A DNA stretch of 64,000 nucleotides from Conoideocrella luteorostrata (taxonomy: Eukaryota; Ascomycota; Sordariomycetes; Hypocreales; Clavicipitaceae). The notes below the pieces were generated by a model. It was not told where the DNA came from. It worked only from the letters and a program-made list of their open reading frames with translations, and made no database searches. A program made the position numbers and the translations under genes. The stretch covers positions 1 to 64,000 of the forward strand of contig JASWJB010000168.1 of assembly GCA_032433595.1 (NCBI GenBank), given 5' to 3'. Each line of letters opens with the position of its first letter. The stretch's first letter is position 1. This document shows positions 1-12,177 of the stretch, in pieces.

Positions 1-3000
1 AAAAAAAAGTCTCAAACAGACTATAGAGGAGCATCCAAAACTACGCTCCGTAATAGCTGGGGTATCTATCTGCCCTATACGCCGGATGTATACCGTATTT
101 CCTACCTGCAAACCGATGCTGACGCGTTACCGCGTCTTGGTCTGATATGGTGGAGGGATTCATCATCAACGCCGACTAATGATATGAAGCGGGACACCTG
201 GATCCATTTGCTGGCCCCCATATTAAATTTTTTAGATGACTTGCAGGAAGTAGCGGGAGAATGGCACGCGATAACCAACCGCGTAACTAACCGACGTATC
301 ACTTTAGTAGAACTCCGAGAACTTAAGCCATTCGTCGTCCGGGCAGTGTAGGTATTGTACAGTACGGAGAACATTATTACTACGCATTGTACTAGTATAC
401 CTGGGACGCCGTCGAAGCCCAAACGCGTTAGACCCAGGGTGGACAGGATTTCCGCTTAGCCCAACGAAACGAGAACGCGAAACACCATCGACGGTATTGT
501 TTACATAAATACATTGAGCCGGTTGAAAGATGAAGTCCCGCCACACCACGTTGCACAGGCTTGCGAGTGGAAGTCACGGAAACGCCAGGCACCAATTAGC
601 GCTGAGATATTCTTTGGGGGCGAGAGCGGGCGAGGTGAGTCCTCTTGGTCACAAGTCACCCCATCATATTTTGTGGTCTGCAGTGGGGGGAGTTGGGTAA
701 ACGCCATATTCTTTCTGGCCTGAGAGCTCTAGCGAGTTTGCCCAGCGTTTGAACCGTTGAATGTACGGACTACTGGTCCAACTGCATCATGGCCGGACAA
801 GCATTGTTGAGCGCCACGAAATGTCTGCAGATTTTAGCGTGTACCGTAACTCCATTTGGGCATCTGGGTATCGCACATGCAGGTCTTTGTTGCCTCCCCC
901 CGGTTTGGTCTGGGTTGTTGTTCATGCTTTCTCTTGTGAAGTCCTTTCCGAAAGTACGGAGTGCTAGGGTCGTCTTTTTCATTACCAGACAACCAGGCTA
1001 CAACTATTTCATTCGACCTTGCAGACGCCACGAGTTCGACAACGCGGTTGCGGCGAATCACGTCCTCTGCGAGTACAGAGCTATCACGGGCTACTCCGTA
1101 CTGCCACGGGGTATGAAACAAGTACATTGACTGTCTGCCTTGGCAGGCCCAGTGTACCTTACCTTCCTACCAGTGGCCTGTAGTAACACTCATCCGTATT
1201 GTTTGTGACCTGCAGACTTCAACCACTCTATTGGGACAGGTGGTCGGGGACCCACCCAACTCTGTAGGACCTTGCTCCATCTGTGAAATCCCACCCGCAA
1301 GCTTGTCCGAGGAGAGTAAGTCATTAGTTTGGTGGTGTACTCCGTACTCCGTAGTCTAACACGCCGTAAGTACGCACGATCAAGCATTGCTTGAGAAGCA
1401 CATTAAGGAGCATCATCATACGCAGGGACCCAAGCCCAACAGTTCAGCCATAGCTTGGTTTCACGGCAGATAATAAACTTTTCGATCTTCGGTATTCGGC
1501 GCGGCGGGATGGTTTGTCATGACATTATCATGCAAAGTCTCGTTGTTTGCCTGCATGCGGGGGACAAATTACGTGACGCTTCACGGCTAATCAAACCATG
1601 CTGCGCATGGTCACGTAATTTGTGCTCCCAATTGCCTGGTCAAGAAAACACAGAGCAGCGCCAGAGCGGTAGAATAGCGGGAGAGTCCCCCCCCCTCCCT
1701 CCCCCCTGGTGCGCCAACAACAGGGTCTGCCCAGCAAAGGGCATCGATCTGCAAAATGCATTGGGGGCGCCTTCTTCAGCTCGCGCTATTTATTGTATTG
1801 TGCCAACGGCACATACATGAATGGTGCGGTCTATCAAGTAACAAGTGCGAAACCATGCCTTGAACGGGGGTAGACTGACAGGCAAGTCCATGGGCATAGC
1901 AGAGTCACAAATGCTATGTTCCTCTTCATCATGACGAGAGGATCGCTGGCTCAAATTCTTGGCCCGCACGACCGCCCAGCAACCATCCAAACAACCCAGC
2001 TTTCAACTAATTCCCGTGGGACGACAAATCCCAGTCCCTAGTGCTTCGGCGTACTCCGTGGTATTCCTGGATCCCAGTCATACATGCCATTTTTGAGCGT
2101 CCATTATCTGTTCGGTTAACGATTGGTCTATTGCAGGCACAAATGCATACCCATCCGATATGACATGTGTTAATGAGGGCGGGAAAAACTCGTAAAACCT
2201 ACGCTTTTGCACGACATCCTGGCCATAATGCGAAATGCGGTAACACTGGAAGGGATAAGATCGCTCTTCCGCTGTACGGAGTACTGTACAGTATTATGTC
2301 CCTTGTCGTAATTCCCACGCCCGGCAAACCTTGTAACTAATACTTTTAACAGTCCTGGTTAGTTACTGTGCCGACAGTTATTACGAAGTTCATATTGTAT
2401 TACCGGTGCAACTTCAGTGCGAGCGAGCGAAGCAACACTCAGCCCAGTCCTGTACTTTACTGCATGCCGCCGCATGGTAAGCGTGTGATTTTTTTTAATA
2501 AAAAAAAGAAAAGGAAAGGAAAAAGGAAAAAGGAAAAAGTCATGGCATGGACCGGGAATCATCTATCTACTTTCGAGTCAACCAAGCGTTTTCCATCCTC
2601 TGTCCTTGTCTCTCGCAATCAAGACTCAGACTCGGCGCCAGGGCAGAAACACGTTGAGGCCAAAGCCCTTTACAATGAGATGCGTCATGAAAAGACCAGG
2701 CTGTGCTGATCCGGGAGCACTACCAGCTCAAATCAAAGGGCTTCAAATGCTGGGGGCAGCTAAAAACAATATATACACGGACGCCCATATATACATTAGT
2801 GAGCCGTCTTCCGCGGGAGTCATCAGTTTACTACTCCGTACTCCGAGCTGGTGGCTGTTTAGGTCTGCCCACTTTTTACCAACCGCTTGACGCGACGGTG
2901 GCATATTAGTAGATTAGGATTCCTAGGTTGCTGTGCGGGTCTTGCGAACATCTCCATATCCCGCTATCACGAAATGGGATAATCGTGGTGGTGGTCTTGG

Positions 3001-5216
3001 TGAAATCGTATGGTAGGTGCCGATAGCCATCTGTGCCTACCCTATTTACCCAGGAAAACGTGTGCAGTAGGAATCAGACTGGTGGTGACAGTCCGCCCTC
3101 CGCAGAAATCCTTTTTTGAGTGTGATTCGACATGACATGTAGGAGACATCGCAAAAACATGTAACAAGTGACTTATCGGCAACGGCGGTATAGCAGCATG
3201 ACATACATCCACACAGCTGATAAGTGACTAGATTCGACATTTTATCCCGCATTCTGCTCAAGGCGGCAATTGAGATAGCTAAATGTGGACAAAGCTGATT
3301 CTAAATAAAGGGTGTCTGCCCTTTGGCATTACTAGAGGCACCACAGCCCCGTTTGCATGTATAATGTAATGAAACCTCCAGCTTTCAATATCCGATTCAA
3401 TGGGACCGCTGTCATAATCTCGTTCCGTCAAACGCTGAATTCAAAAGTAGGAAAGCACGCCCGCCCCCTCCCCCCTGTCCGGCGAAATAGATTCAAACTA
3501 CTCCGTACTCCGTAATAAGAGAGAATTATTTTGCTGGAGCCTGCTACGTGATTTTCCTGCCCAAAGTCGTTGCCTATATTGCGTCAGACCTAGTTATTCT
3601 CTAACCTCCATATTTGTTATTAAAAACTCAAATTAAACTACTGTATACTGCTATGACCAGTTCCTAGATTTCGCATCGTCTTATTCCGCCGATGCATGAA
3701 ACAAACAACACAGGCCAGGGTCTCGTGGTTCCTAGCCTGTGTCAGACGAAGTGGCAATGAAAGGCTGGCACGGAACAAGTCGTCACGTTGCAAAAATATC
3801 GATGCTCTATAACCAGAGTCGACATTGGACACCAACGTAAAACTGTTGACGACCGACGCCATCTCCTTGGAAATCGCATTCTCCAATAGCTACCGTGTTC
3901 CATACGGAGTAGAATAGTACTAATTAGGGTGCCACCCGTCTATCGCAAACGCGGGGAATTCCTCTTCCCCTAGTTTTTAGTTGGTTACATCACGGGCATT
4001 GCTACCAACCCCTGTAGCCACCTTTCACCACGTGAAGTCACATTCAGATGTTCAGAACCAGGAAATTCTTCCCAGTCATGTGCTTCAAGGGGTAGCATTT
4101 TGTATGAAACTCCGTATTATCTGCGCCTTTGTACTTCAAACTCCATTCAGCGCCAGTGCTGAAAGAGATACTCTTGGGATTTGAAAGTGTGGGTGATGGC
4201 GAGCTGCAGCGAGAATCCAGGCGCAGATGATGAATGCCGGCATAAAGCGCACCGAGACTCGTATTTAGAGGGAACGAACATCCGGGATAGCCAAATTCTT
4301 TCTTCTTCAACCTTACCTCCGACTCACATGCTGTTCGAAGCGGCAGTCAGTCGTTTCTCACTACATTGACGTTGGTGTCATCTTCCTCCTGTGGTTTTCT
4401 GACAATTGAGATCCCCTGTGAAGGCATAGATAGACCGTGTCGCCTCCATTGACATCAACTGGCTCATGTTTATTATTTTACCTTATCTCGGTGGATGCGG
4501 CCGCTATGGTGATGGCAAGTCGTCCTAGTGTATATTTCCAAACATGGTAATGTCGGTTGCGTCTGGTTCGACGTCGTATGTGGTCTTTATGGAGCTTAAA
4601 TTTACTTCACTCATAATTCCGAAACTGTAGAGAAGCTGATGTGGTGCCACGTTTATCCCTGCCGCTCTCGCGTTGTTAAGGTGGTTCTGCTACTCTGGAA
4701 GTATTCGGTCCCAGGTCAATTCTGGGTCAATAGTAAGGTGGAAAGAGTTGTTCAACTTATGCAAAAAATGAAGAAAAAAAAGTAGCTCGGGTAAGGATCC
4801 AATTCATATAAATGAGGCGCAAATGTTCTATAGAAGTCACGCAACTTCATTAGATACCAGATTTAACGCCGCCCGAGCATTCTCCCTAGCCAGCTAAGAA
4901 GGCGAACTACATTAGCAATGGAAATGTCGTTGCTAAAAACACCAGTCCATTACCTTCAAATGAGTATATATGCTCACAGGATAAATGGTATTACTAAGTG
5001 GCTGGCAGGTACTATCCAAACTTGGTAGTACGATCAAGTTCGCCATGAACGCCAACTGAGACTTGACTACCAACATGACAACTCTTGATGGGAAATAAAA
5101 CGAGTTAGGAACACCAGGACATAAATAGAAACAATATTTTGAGATCAATATGGCTCGCCGACGTTCGCTAGAGCTTGCTGATAGGGGAAGGACTAAGAAC
5201 CGCAAAATGGACGTCA
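1..5216. other. Gene-poor region
   Basis: No open frame here looks like a conserved protein. The frames present are short, rich in Cys, Trp, Arg and Ser, and lack plausible splice partners. The stretch holds several copies of an ACTCCGTA-type motif (near 952, 1091, 1336, 2051, 2274, 2831, 3498, 3902), a purine-rich tract at about 2500-2540 and an inverted repeat at 1564-1623. I see no transposase, reverse transcriptase or long terminal repeat. Confidence 0.7.
1564..1623. repeat. Perfect 14-bp inverted repeat with nested hairpin
   Basis: The left arm ACAAATTACGTGAC (1564-1577) and right arm GTCACGTAATTTGT (1610-1623) are exact reverse complements separated by 32 nt. Inside that spacer, ACCATG (1595-1600) and CATGGT (1606-1611) pair around a 5-nt loop, overlapping the right outer arm by two bases. 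The element could extrude as a cruciform or be the relic of a small inverted-repeat element. No gene is adjacent. Confidence 0.8.
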
Positions 5217-7444
5217 TCATGGTCCCAATTGCGACTCGCTACCATCATGATTCCTGGAGTTCTGAGGAATACCAACTTCCACGTCGTTGCTAAAAGATGT
5301 GTTCTTGCTCTTCTTCTTGGGCCAGAAAAATCCACCTATGGCATCACCAACGCTTTGTGACCTTCTTCGTGTTGGGTCATCGGGATGAACATTGCTGTTA
5401 TTAGAAGTATTCCGAGGTCCTGGGAGATGATTCTCGGAGGTTGGGACTTGCATGTATCCCGAGGCTCCAGCGTTCTCCTCATCCTCATCATTAAAGAAGA
5501 GGCTAGCTCGTATACTGGATCGTATCCGTCGTAGAGATGATCTGCGTGTTGAAGAGTTGTCTTTCCCTCCCAGAAAGGCGTCTTTTACAACCGTAGTGAC
5601 TGTTGATGATAAAGGCGATGGTGAGATGAAGGTTTTAGAACGATGATGACTGTTGGTTCGAGAGACAGCTGTGCCCTGACGAGGAGTAACTGGCCGATCG
5701 GTAGGATAAACAAGAGCGGCCGCCGAATCTTGTATTGGGGTAGTAGCGGTTGAATTCCCCGGCGTTGACGCAACGACAGATTCTGTGGCAGCTGAGTCGG
5801 TATTGAGTGTTCTAATGCCACAAGGCGGAGATGCGGAGCTAGACCAGGATTCCCGCCAAAGTTCATCGAACCGGGGAGCTTGTGGTTCAATTCCAATGAG
5901 ATGCGGAGTACTTTCCGATGCATTTTTGTGTATCAACGGGATATGTGGCTTGTCTCGAGGAGAGTCTGGTTTGACTGTGTCTGCGAAGCTAACTCTCGAC
6001 AATCTGCTAGACCGACGAGATTGTGACTTTGGCGTCTCATGATCTGGCGCTGCTGCTAGAGTAGGAACTTCTTCGTGTCTGGTCAGACCAATTGTCTCCT
6101 CAACTCCGTCTATCTCAGATAAAAGATCCTCGTCATCTTCCTCCTGCTGTTGGCGGCCGCTAGTAATAACGAATACGCCAAAGAAAGTGAGAAGGCAACC
6201 ACCAACGAAATATGTCGCTTGTTTTGGTGTTGTTTTTTCGAAATCGCGGTACAAAATAGCACTTCCCAAAATGACACATAGTGTAAAGAGGACGAACTGG
6301 ATAGGGATCACTTGAGTCGAGTCAAAGCGCTGAAGAGCCTTGTTGACGTATCGAATTTGCATAATTGCCGTGACGAGGAGAATAATGACGAGAGCGTATG
6401 TCACAGGGGTTGTAAAGGCTCTCCAAAGAGTAGATGACAACATGGACGACACGCCCTTGGTTGCAAGTGCCGTATACCCACCTGCCACGACCAAAAGTTA
6501 GTACATACATCTCATACGGGGTTAAAATGGATGTTCATCATACCGAAGAGACCAACAAGACCCAGGTCTATGAGGATTGTCCGCCTGCCATACTTGCCAC
6601 TCGCCCACATTAAAACGAGAATCAAGAAAACCGTAACACCAAGATAGATTTCGAATTCAATTGTTGTTATGGCATCCCAAACATCGTGGGGCTCCAATTT
6701 CGTTTCTTCCTGATTTGCACTGAAAACGACAGTCACAACCCCTGCGACAGCAATCAATACACCCCAGAAATCCCTGGCACGGAATGGTTCGTGAAACATG
6801 AACGGAGCTATAATGCAATTAGAAATCAATGCCACGACGCCTAGCGGTGATACGATAGACGCTGGAGCAAAGCCGTAGGCTAAGAAGTTGCCCATTTCGC
6901 CGAGAGTTATTAGAATCTGACCCAGCCACCAATAAGGGGATTTGAGATAGGTTGACACTGCCTTCCTCTCGCTTTCAAGTCCATCCTCCTCATCTCGACT
7001 GGCATTCGACTGGAAAGAATCAGATAGAGGGTCCGATCCTTGGCTGTGTGGTTCGTTCTGTAGAGCGTTCACGGAATCCAAAGCGCTGTGATTACTTCTG
7101 GAGCCGTTTCCATTTCCATTTGTCTGTTCATCTCCATCTGCAGATATGGTACCGTATGAGCCTCGGTTGCCATTACTGTGCGCGCGTTTCATTACGGCAC
7201 GGACACGTTGGCGTACTCGCACACGTTCCTTATGCAGGCGGGTGTGGGCATATCGCTGAACGTTGAGAGCCAAAGCAATGAGAATATTGCCAACGATGGC
7301 TGTGATAATGCCGATGAGTGAAGACCATTCTTCCAGTACCTCGCCGGGGTCGGTTGAGACTTGAGTCTTGGTAGGTGCGGGAGAAGTCGACATCATTGTG
7401 AAACTCGCTACTAGTCGTGATGACCAGGCCATAGTATTTTCCAT
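5217..7444 (-). CDS. NIPA-type (DUF803) magnesium transporter-like membrane protein
   Basis: There are two exons, 6544-7444 and 5217-6481, joined over a 62-nt intron (6482-6543, donor GTATGA, branch CTAAC, acceptor CAG). Splicing restores the family motif LFGGYTALATKGVSSML and gives 721 aa. TM1 lies near residues 43-62. The NIPA signature around LGEMGNFLAYGFAP and SPLGVVALISN is at about 180-210, and more helices follow, as in the DMT-like NIPA fold. NIPA proteins move Mg2+ or related cations; the substrate here is inferred. Two features are unusual: a polar insert of about 100 residues between TM1 and the next helix, and a Ser/Arg-rich C-terminal tail of nearly 300 residues. The first in-frame ATG is at 7444; the frame is open farther upstream but without ATG. 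The gene is divergent from the Mpm1-like gene. Confidence 0.85.
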
Positions 7445-8835
7445 CGAGGCGGGGCGTGGGTCGTGACCAGCAGACGCAGTCTCGGGAAACAGTCGAGTTT
7501 GACGAAAATGTGCGGTTCTGAGGCAGCGATGGACCTCAACCAGTATTGAATCGGGTTCATTGGGTTGCAGGAGCAAAAAGCTGAAGAAAAGACAAAGCTA
7601 GCGGGTCGATGTACGAAGCTAAATCATGGCAAGCGTCAAGCAACGGAATCAGAAACCGCGTGAGGAGGGCGGCTTTGAAGTCTAGAGCAAGTTCCCTTGG
7701 TACATCACGGAGGCAGCAAAGCTTGTTGGCGGTTAGGCATGCCGGCTTGGCGTTGGCGTTCGATGCGGTCATTTCGCATTATGGGTCTGGCTCTGAGTAA
7801 GTATGGAGTACTACCAGTTCAAGTGCACCATCATTTTCGTTCAGGCGTCTGAGGCGTCGGACGCGCCAAAGGTTAGTGTATCACAGGGCACGTGTCTTGC
7901 GCTGGCGTCATCTGGTTATAGAGCGCAAGTCGTTGATAATGCCTCTGCATCAAGAATTGTTAAACCGCGCACGCGCACTGCAAAATGCTTTGCAGCTATC
8001 GGAATGTGCAGAACCACACCAAAGCGCCATAACTTTTACAACCTAGATAGCGAAATAGAGAGCAATTCAGAAATGTCCCCCTGAATTTAGTAAATTCAAT
8101 AGCAGTATTACCAAGAGTCAATATAAAACTTTAGCTGTTGTAGTCTTGGTATTGCTATTTCATCGGCTGCACCTTCAATAGTCAAAGACCGCTGCTTGTA
8201 CAACAAGTTTCCCTTACTAAGATGAATACATGAAAACGCATGTGCGTATGCCCAGACACCACTACAGGCCCGATTAGCTACTAGCGAATTGAAGCATAAA
8301 AGTTACTAATAGAGCTCTATGTATTTTCCTGTATGCCCGGCTGGGCTCTTCTTGTAGAAATACGTGGGAGATATTCTCTACTTTAGTCAAAGGCGCTATT
8401 GATATTATCGCACGTCTAGCCCCGCAGTCGCTGTGATTTGGTGATTGTGGTTGGCTCAACCTTGATTAGTCATGTTCGTATAGCTAGCTTTCAGGCAGCT
8501 TGTGCTACTAATGACTCCGCTGAAGTAATACGTTCTTGGTAATTTCCATCGGAGGTTCTGGGGCTTTAACATGGCTTGAGCAAGTCATCTGGCATCTCGT
8601 GATCTCCTTGTTCTTTTATCCGTCACTCTGTGGAACAGACGTCTTAGATGCTGTGAAACCACAGATTGATGATTTCCCCCTCTTTTCTGTCCTCCAGCTT
8701 GGATAGTTGGATTTCGCTTAAAAGTCGTTTCCGAGTCTGCTCGTCTCACTACTAACCTGCGGAACATTACAACAAGAACACAACGCTTAGGCAACGTCGT
8801 CCTTAATAAAAAGTTAGCAGGACTAACAAGTCATA
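7445..8835. promoter_or_regulatory. Divergent intergenic region between NIPA-like and Mpm1-like genes
   Basis: This 1.4-kb region between two divergent start codons must contain both promoters. I see no conserved ORF, and the short frames have atypical composition. A GGAGTA-type core occurs near 7803. No specific operator could be assigned. Confidence 0.5.
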
Positions 8836-9738
8836 ATGGATATTCTTTCACTGATATCATCCCTCTCATATTCGCCATTGGCTCTTCGTCATCTGCCACA
8901 ACCAGTACCTAGTGACTTGCCCCCAGAATTAGATGCCAAAATTTTCACGTTCCAAGATGCCTTTGAAGATCTCCTTGCGGTATCAACAGGGCGAATGCTT
9001 CCGGAAATCAATACGCGCTATCAGCAGAGGCGGCTTCTCCAAGATATGTTTCGTTCCGGGGAACCCGCGTGGTTCTGGATGCGACGGCTGGAATCGCAAG
9101 GCTTAGTCCAACCCAACAACCGAGTCTGGCTTCCCCAAACTCTTCCCCGCGATTCGTCAACCTTTCATGAAGAGCTGGAGAAGGTAGCCATAAAAATCTG
9201 GCACGATGACAACAAACGACACAGCAATGAGGACCATGGCTCTAGCGACTTGCTCGGCGACAGAGACAAGGTCATCAAGCAACTAGAGCGAGTTTTGGTG
9301 GGAAGAGACCCCGCCGTGGATGACGCAAGTTTCAAGAACAGGACAGCAAGCAAAGAGCCCGTCAGTTTTGAAGAGCTGTTCTCCGATGTGTCGTCAATGT
9401 TCAAAGAAAATACGTCATCCTGGGATACATTCATACAAACAATTACAAAAGACGCGATTGTTAAGCCTAACCAAAATAAGCAGGCACAGCATGATAGCAG
9501 GGGCAACAACGAAGTTGTGGCTACGGAGGATGAGTATGTGGACAAATTTGGCTATTTGCATAAGACTGTCACTCGGAAGATTTTGAATACGGAAGGCAAG
9601 GAAGTGGGAAATACAACATATGTCACAATACGTTCGACGGATAAGTCTCTAAGCAATGAAGTTAGAGAAAGCAGCAAAACTCGAGAACATATTAATGACG
9701 GAACAGTAGCCAAAAAATTAAGCTGGTTTTGGAAATGA
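8836..9738 (+). CDS. Mpm1-like mitochondrial membrane-associated protein (tentative)
   Basis: A single exon encodes 300 aa from an ATG in a good context (cataATGGA). Two conserved-looking blocks are visible: a Phe/Trp-rich segment at about residues 175-202 (SFEELFSDVSSMF) and a C-terminal block at about 231-268 with DKFGYLHKTVTRKI and NTTYVTIR. The protein ends in WFWK. This arrangement resembles fungal mitochondrial peculiar membrane protein 1 (Mpm1). Yeast Mpm1 is a mitochondrial outer-membrane protein of unclear function. I see no N-terminal presequence and no clear membrane helix. The assignment is from memory of the family; the coding status is firm, the name is not. It is tail-to-tail with NOP4. 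Confidence 0.6.
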   Translation: MDILSLISSLSYSPLALRHLPQPVPSDLPPELDAKIFTFQDAFEDLLAVSTGRMLPEINTRYQQRRLLQDMFRSGEPAWFWMRRLESQGLVQPNNRVWLPQTLPRDSSTFHEELEKVAIKIWHDDNKRHSNEDHGSSDLLGDRDKVIKQLERVLVGRDPAVDDASFKNRTASKEPVSFEELFSDVSSMFKENTSSWDTFIQTITKDAIVKPNQNKQAQHDSRGNNEVVATEDEYVDKFGYLHKTVTRKILNTEGKEVGNTTYVTIRSTDKSLSNEVRESSKTREHINDGTVAKKLSWFWK

Positions 9739-10011
9739 AATTGCCTCGGACATGGCAATGTCATAGTTATAGTGCCATAGTCATTTTTTATCACCATGCT
9801 ACCTTCTTGACTTCGTCACGGGATTTACTTTCATGGTCCATTCAGCAGTTTTCGTTTATGCTATGTACTGCACTTCTTATGCCAGGCAAGATCACAAGGC
9901 ACGAATATGGTCGCTTTCTTTATCTTGCAACGTAATCATTAACTGAATCGAAAGGAGGAGGAAAGGAGAAAGGCTAGATGATTACATCCTCTATCAAAGT
10001 ATGCTACGCTC

Positions 10012-12177
10012 TTAATTTGTGCTCCTGGTCTTTGCCTTCTTCTTCCTCATCAGCCTCTTTCGCGCAATAAGCCTTTGCTTCGTCTCATCGGCTTTATCTA
10101 ATTTTGGCTCGTCACCACTATTGTCTTCTAAGCGAGCCCTCTCATTACCATTCGTCAATCTTTTCACAGTTTGTTGCCATTGTGCTTTACCTTTTCTGGA
10201 GTCCTTAGAGAGTTGTAGCTTGGCCTTGTTCAGCTCTTGAAAGGTCTGGCTTGACTTCTCTTCAGCAGCACGTCGCCTCTGTACCACGTTCACATTTTCA
10301 ATGGAAAACTCCACAACGAGTCGCTGTTTTCTCCCGCTTTCGTCTTGCAGCTGGTGACCGTTGAGATAACGTAACCCCATCAGTGCCCAATGGTGCGAGG
10401 TATATTCGATGAAGCCGTATCCACGACTCTTACCGGCGCCACTCTTTTCGTCAACTTTGGATCCCTGGTTACTTTCGAAAACCACCTTAGCCTGTCGCAC
10501 GATACCTTTCTTCCTTAATTTGCGTTGTCGTTCCAGTTCCTTAGCATTCTTTCCATCCCGAGCATTCTCTTCTTTAGAAAGAGGCTGACGGAGACCTTCC
10601 TTTACATCAGTTGCAAAGCCAACCACAGCTTTTCTCGCCAATTCCTTCAGCTCCTTTGAACCTATATTGCGTGGTATGTTCCGCAGTGCCAGCCGTGTTA
10701 AAGATACATGTAAGCTTGGGTTGCTTTGAATGAGCTTCTTCCGCTGGGCGGCACTGGCATGCCGCATTTGGATCTCAGGGGGGCTCAGCAAATTAAATAA
10801 AGGAGAACCGTGGCCAATTGCACCTTCAGAAAGGAGATAAAGTTTTCGTTTATCTTTCTCTCTGCGCTTTGCGAGTGAGTTGTCAGCAAGGCTTGCTGCT
10901 TCTGTCTTGTTCACGGCTTGGGCCACCTGTAAAAGGCGTCCACCAAGGGTATATTTGCCGGTAGGGTCGGCGTTCTCGTCCATGAGCAGCGATGATTTTA
11001 ATCCTATTGCTGGAGGGTTTTGGCGAGGAGCCTCTTTGATGCAAGTCTTGGCATCAAACTCACGCGCAAAGCATACGAAACCAGTGCCAGCGGGTTTTTC
11101 TGTAATCTTGTCAATTACAACGCGAGCATATCGAACCCCTCCAAAATGAGAGAAGAACCCTTTGAGCTGCACATCAGTTGTTGTGAACGGAAGATTGCGG
11201 ATAAAGATAGTGGAAGAGTTGTCCGCAGTCTTGTTAGAAGACATTTGCTTTATGACCTCCCGTTCAGTTTCGTCGTCTTCATCCTCGCCCTCCTGTTCGT
11301 CCTCATCCTCCATATTCTGCATGTGGCTCTTCATGAAATTTTCCAAATCTGCGTTGAGTTCATCGTCTTGTTCAGCTGGTGGGTTTTTGTCACCATCACT
11401 TGACGCATCATCACTATTCGCAGCTTTCTTCTCACTGTCGTCACCATTCAACGACTCTTCATGCTCACCACTGCCTTGTTCCTTCTCCTGCTGCTGCTCC
11501 CAAGTGGTTTTGTCCACAGCCCAATCGACAGCTAACGTACGGCCATCAATCTCTTTGCCGTTGACACCGACCAAAGCCTTCTCCGCATTCTGTTTCCCAC
11601 GAATGGTAACGAATCCAAAGCCTCTGAGCTTCCCTTTTGATTGAGGCAAGTCCGCGAATTTTACTTTTCCATAGCTTTTAAAAATATGAGACAACTGCTC
11701 CGAGGTTTTGACGCTCCAAGGCAAATTTCGTACTATCAGCTTTGGTGGTTTTCGAGCTTCTTCCCTGTTTCGCTTTGATGGTGTCACATCAACGACCGTG
11801 TCAGTTGGATTTCGCTTTCGAGGCTCAGCTAGGTCAATTCGAATTCGCCTTCCATCCCACTCTGCCCTATCTAGAGTGTCCTTTGCTGCAGCGGCATCAT
11901 CTGCATCTGCCAATGTAACGAAACCATAGCCCTTCGACTCTTGGGTCTTCTGATCAACCACGACAACGGCGTGTTTGACGGGAAAATGCTGCGAAAAGAA
12001 ATCTGCTAGAGTCTTATTGGTAACGTCCGTGGGTAATGAGCGGACAAATAATGACCTGCGCTCCTCTATTCGTGGTTTCTTTGATGTCTGCGTTGATCCA
12101 ATCCCTACGTCTTCGATTGTTGTTTGCGTAGTCTCCTCAACTTCGGGCCGTTGTCTTTTGCGTCCATTTAAAGTCAT
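10012..12177 (-). CDS. nop4: Nop4/RBM28-type nucleolar RNA-binding protein
   Basis: An intronless 721-aa protein. RRM1 is at about residues 42-118 (RNP1 SKGYGFVTL), RRM2 at about 146-222 (RNP1 LRGFGFVTI), and an acidic linker at about 230-312 (DEDEQEGEDEDDE). RRM3 begins near 322 (SSTIFIRNLPF) and a diverged RRM4 begins near 494, with RNP1 at about 584-592 (SRGYGFIEY). The C-terminal tail is Lys/Arg-rich. Yeast Nop4 (685 aa) has the same plan and is needed for 27S pre-rRNA processing in 60S assembly. The open frame extends 54 codons upstream, but the ATG at 12177 is chosen because the protein proper (MTLNGRKRQRP) begins there. It shares a 389-bp divergent promoter with YCG1. Confidence 0.92.
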   Translation of the reverse strand: MTLNGRKRQRPEVEETTQTTIEDVGIGSTQTSKKPRIEERRSLFVRSLPTDVTNKTLADFFSQHFPVKHAVVVVDQKTQESKGYGFVTLADADDAAAAKDTLDRAEWDGRRIRIDLAEPRKRNPTDTVVDVTPSKRNREEARKPPKLIVRNLPWSVKTSEQLSHIFKSYGKVKFADLPQSKGKLRGFGFVTIRGKQNAEKALVGVNGKEIDGRTLAVDWAVDKTTWEQQQEKEQGSGEHEESLNGDDSEKKAANSDDASSDGDKNPPAEQDDELNADLENFMKSHMQNMEDEDEQEGEDEDDETEREVIKQMSSNKTADNSSTIFIRNLPFTTTDVQLKGFFSHFGGVRYARVVIDKITEKPAGTGFVCFAREFDAKTCIKEAPRQNPPAIGLKSSLLMDENADPTGKYTLGGRLLQVAQAVNKTEAASLADNSLAKRREKDKRKLYLLSEGAIGHGSPLFNLLSPPEIQMRHASAAQRKKLIQSNPSLHVSLTRLALRNIPRNIGSKELKELARKAVVGFATDVKEGLRQPLSKEENARDGKNAKELERQRKLRKKGIVRQAKVVFESNQGSKVDEKSGAGKSRGYGFIEYTSHHWALMGLRYLNGHQLQDESGRKQRLVVEFSIENVNVVQRRRAAEEKSSQTFQELNKAKLQLSKDSRKGKAQWQQTVKRLTNGNERARLEDNSGDEPKLDKADETKQRLIARKRLMRKKKAKTRSTN

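Noticed and set aside
2368..2709. 113-residue Lys-rich plus frame
   Set aside because: Its basic region is the poly-purine tract; the rest is random-looking.
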